Shown: positions 33,964-34,469 of the stretch, one piece after another | How positions within the stretch are numbered: position 1 is the stretch's first letter | Layout: every line of letters begins with the position of its first letter | From: Candidatus Acidiferrales bacterium | GTDB lineage: Bacteria > Acidobacteriota > Terriglobia > Acidiferrales > UBA7541 | Length of the DNA stretch: 34,469 nucleotides | Reading direction: 5' to 3' | Assembly: GCA_030037355.1 (NCBI GenBank) | Contig: JASHRL010000239.1 | Location: 1-34,469, forward strand | Notes under the pieces: model-generated | What the model saw: only the letters and a program-made list of their open reading frames with translations | Databases searched by the model: none | Told to the model about the DNA's origin: nothing | Position numbers and translations under genes: made by a program

Positions 33964-34469
33964 TTCAAACCTTTGCGAAGCTCTGCAACGTGATCGAGAA
34001 TGCGATTCGCGACATCGAATTTCGACATTTTGGGGAGAGCTATCTCGCGACCATCGCGCAAGAACAAGGTTACGATGTTGGTGTCGGTGTCGAATCCGGC
34101 GCCTTCTTTGGTGACGTCGTTGGCGACAATCATGTCCGCACCTTTGGATTCGAGTTTGTGGCGCGCGTTCTCGGCGAGCCGTTCCGTTTCCGCAGCAAAA
34201 CCGATCAGGATGCGCCCAGCCTTCTCGCGCGCGAGCTCTCCGAGAATGTCGGCAGTCGGCTCAAGTTCGAGCATCACATGCCCGGCTCCGCGCTTCATTT
34301 TCTGCGGTGCGGCGGAAACCGGCCGGTAATCCGCAACGGCGGCGGCCATGATTACGGCATCCGCGACGCGAGCGTTGTCACGCACCGCGCGATGCATCTC
34401 TTCGGTGGAGCGGACCGGCACCCAATCCACCTCCGCGGGCGCTTTCAGTTCCGTCGGACCGCTGATCAG
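33960..34469 (-). CDS. coaBC: Phosphopantothenoylcysteine synthetase domain of CoaBC, 5' end outside the window
   Basis: C-terminal 169 residues of the bifunctional coenzyme A enzyme that joins phosphopantothenate to cysteine (CoaB) and decarboxylates the product (CoaC, not in view). The visible CoaB motifs are LISGPTEL at the window edge (phosphate loop), AAAVADYRP, the KMKR lysine region, LIGFAAET, and ANDVTKEGAGFDTDTN. The frame is open to the last base of the window, so the gene continues beyond it; I therefore take the full CoaBC form as likely. The stop overlaps the glycosylase start by 4 bases. Confidence 0.92.
   Translation of the reverse strand: MISGPTELKAPAEVDWVPVRSTEEMHRAVRDNARVADAVIMAAAVADYRPVSAAPQKMKRGAGHVMLELEPTADILGELAREKAGRILIGFAAETERLAENARHKLESKGADMIVANDVTKEGAGFDTDTNIVTLFLRDGREIALPKMSKFDVANRILDHVAELRKGLK

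Noticed and set aside
1-34469. CRISPR array, prophage or insertion sequence
   Set aside because: No regularly spaced repeats, no transposase or integrase motifs, and no target-site duplications were seen anywhere in the window.

Overview
The window looks like chromosomal DNA of an Acidobacteriota bacterium, probably of the Terriglobia type. This is an inference from gene content: an Oar-like TonB-dependent receptor with a carboxypeptidase-regulatory N-domain and a Gly-rich stretch, several secreted or membrane peptidases (S49, M28, S9, M24, M50), an HD-GYP protein, and GC-rich coding DNA with frequent GTG and TTG starts behind clear GGAGG-type ribosome sites. I see no prophage, insertion sequence, CRISPR array or rRNA. 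Nearly all of it is ordinary core genome.

Layout. 1-4.2 kb: the TonB-dependent receptor and a small Spy/CpxP-like periplasmic protein, both on the minus strand. 4.4-7.6 kb: tRNA-Cys with its own promoter, sppA (minus), then a divergent membrane HD-GYP protein (plus). 7.5-14.7 kb: a minus-strand series read M28 peptidase, cysS, class III aminotransferase, a small unlisted ORF, yraN, galT. 14.8-22.2 kb: a plus-strand series of S9 peptidase, smc, purC and a stand-alone Fis-type helix-turn-helix protein; S9 and M28 share a divergent promoter region. 22.2-26.2 kb: a secreted TPR-like protein (minus), an SDR oxidoreductase (plus) and a Tat-exported M24 peptidase (minus). 26.2-27.6 kb: the only accessory-looking stretch, with a 750-base gene-poor region holding a promoter-terminator pair, a hicBA toxin-antitoxin pair and a repeat-like spacer. 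27.6-34.5 kb: dcd (minus) divergent from an HU/IHF-type protein and an M50 protease (plus), then priA, an EamA transporter, family-4 uracil-DNA glycosylase and the 3' part of coaBC (minus).

How the genes work together. Several handle DNA maintenance and nucleotides (smc, HU-like, priA, dcd, purC, family-4 UDG). cysS and tRNA-Cys serve the same aminoacylation reaction and lie about 6 kb apart. The secreted and membrane peptidases with the receptor fit a heterotroph that degrades peptides and polymers.

The items most worth a second look are a compact promoter plus UUCG-loop terminator unit at 26.50-26.60 kb (small RNA, attenuator or tiny gene), a 56-residue ORF fitted between the aminotransferase gene and yraN, mirrored -35 boxes driving the two divergent peptidase genes, a set of genes without Shine-Dalgarno sequences whose -10 boxes sit where leaderless mRNAs are expected, and an acidic linker inside the Smc ATPase head. 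All promoter calls were made by eye.
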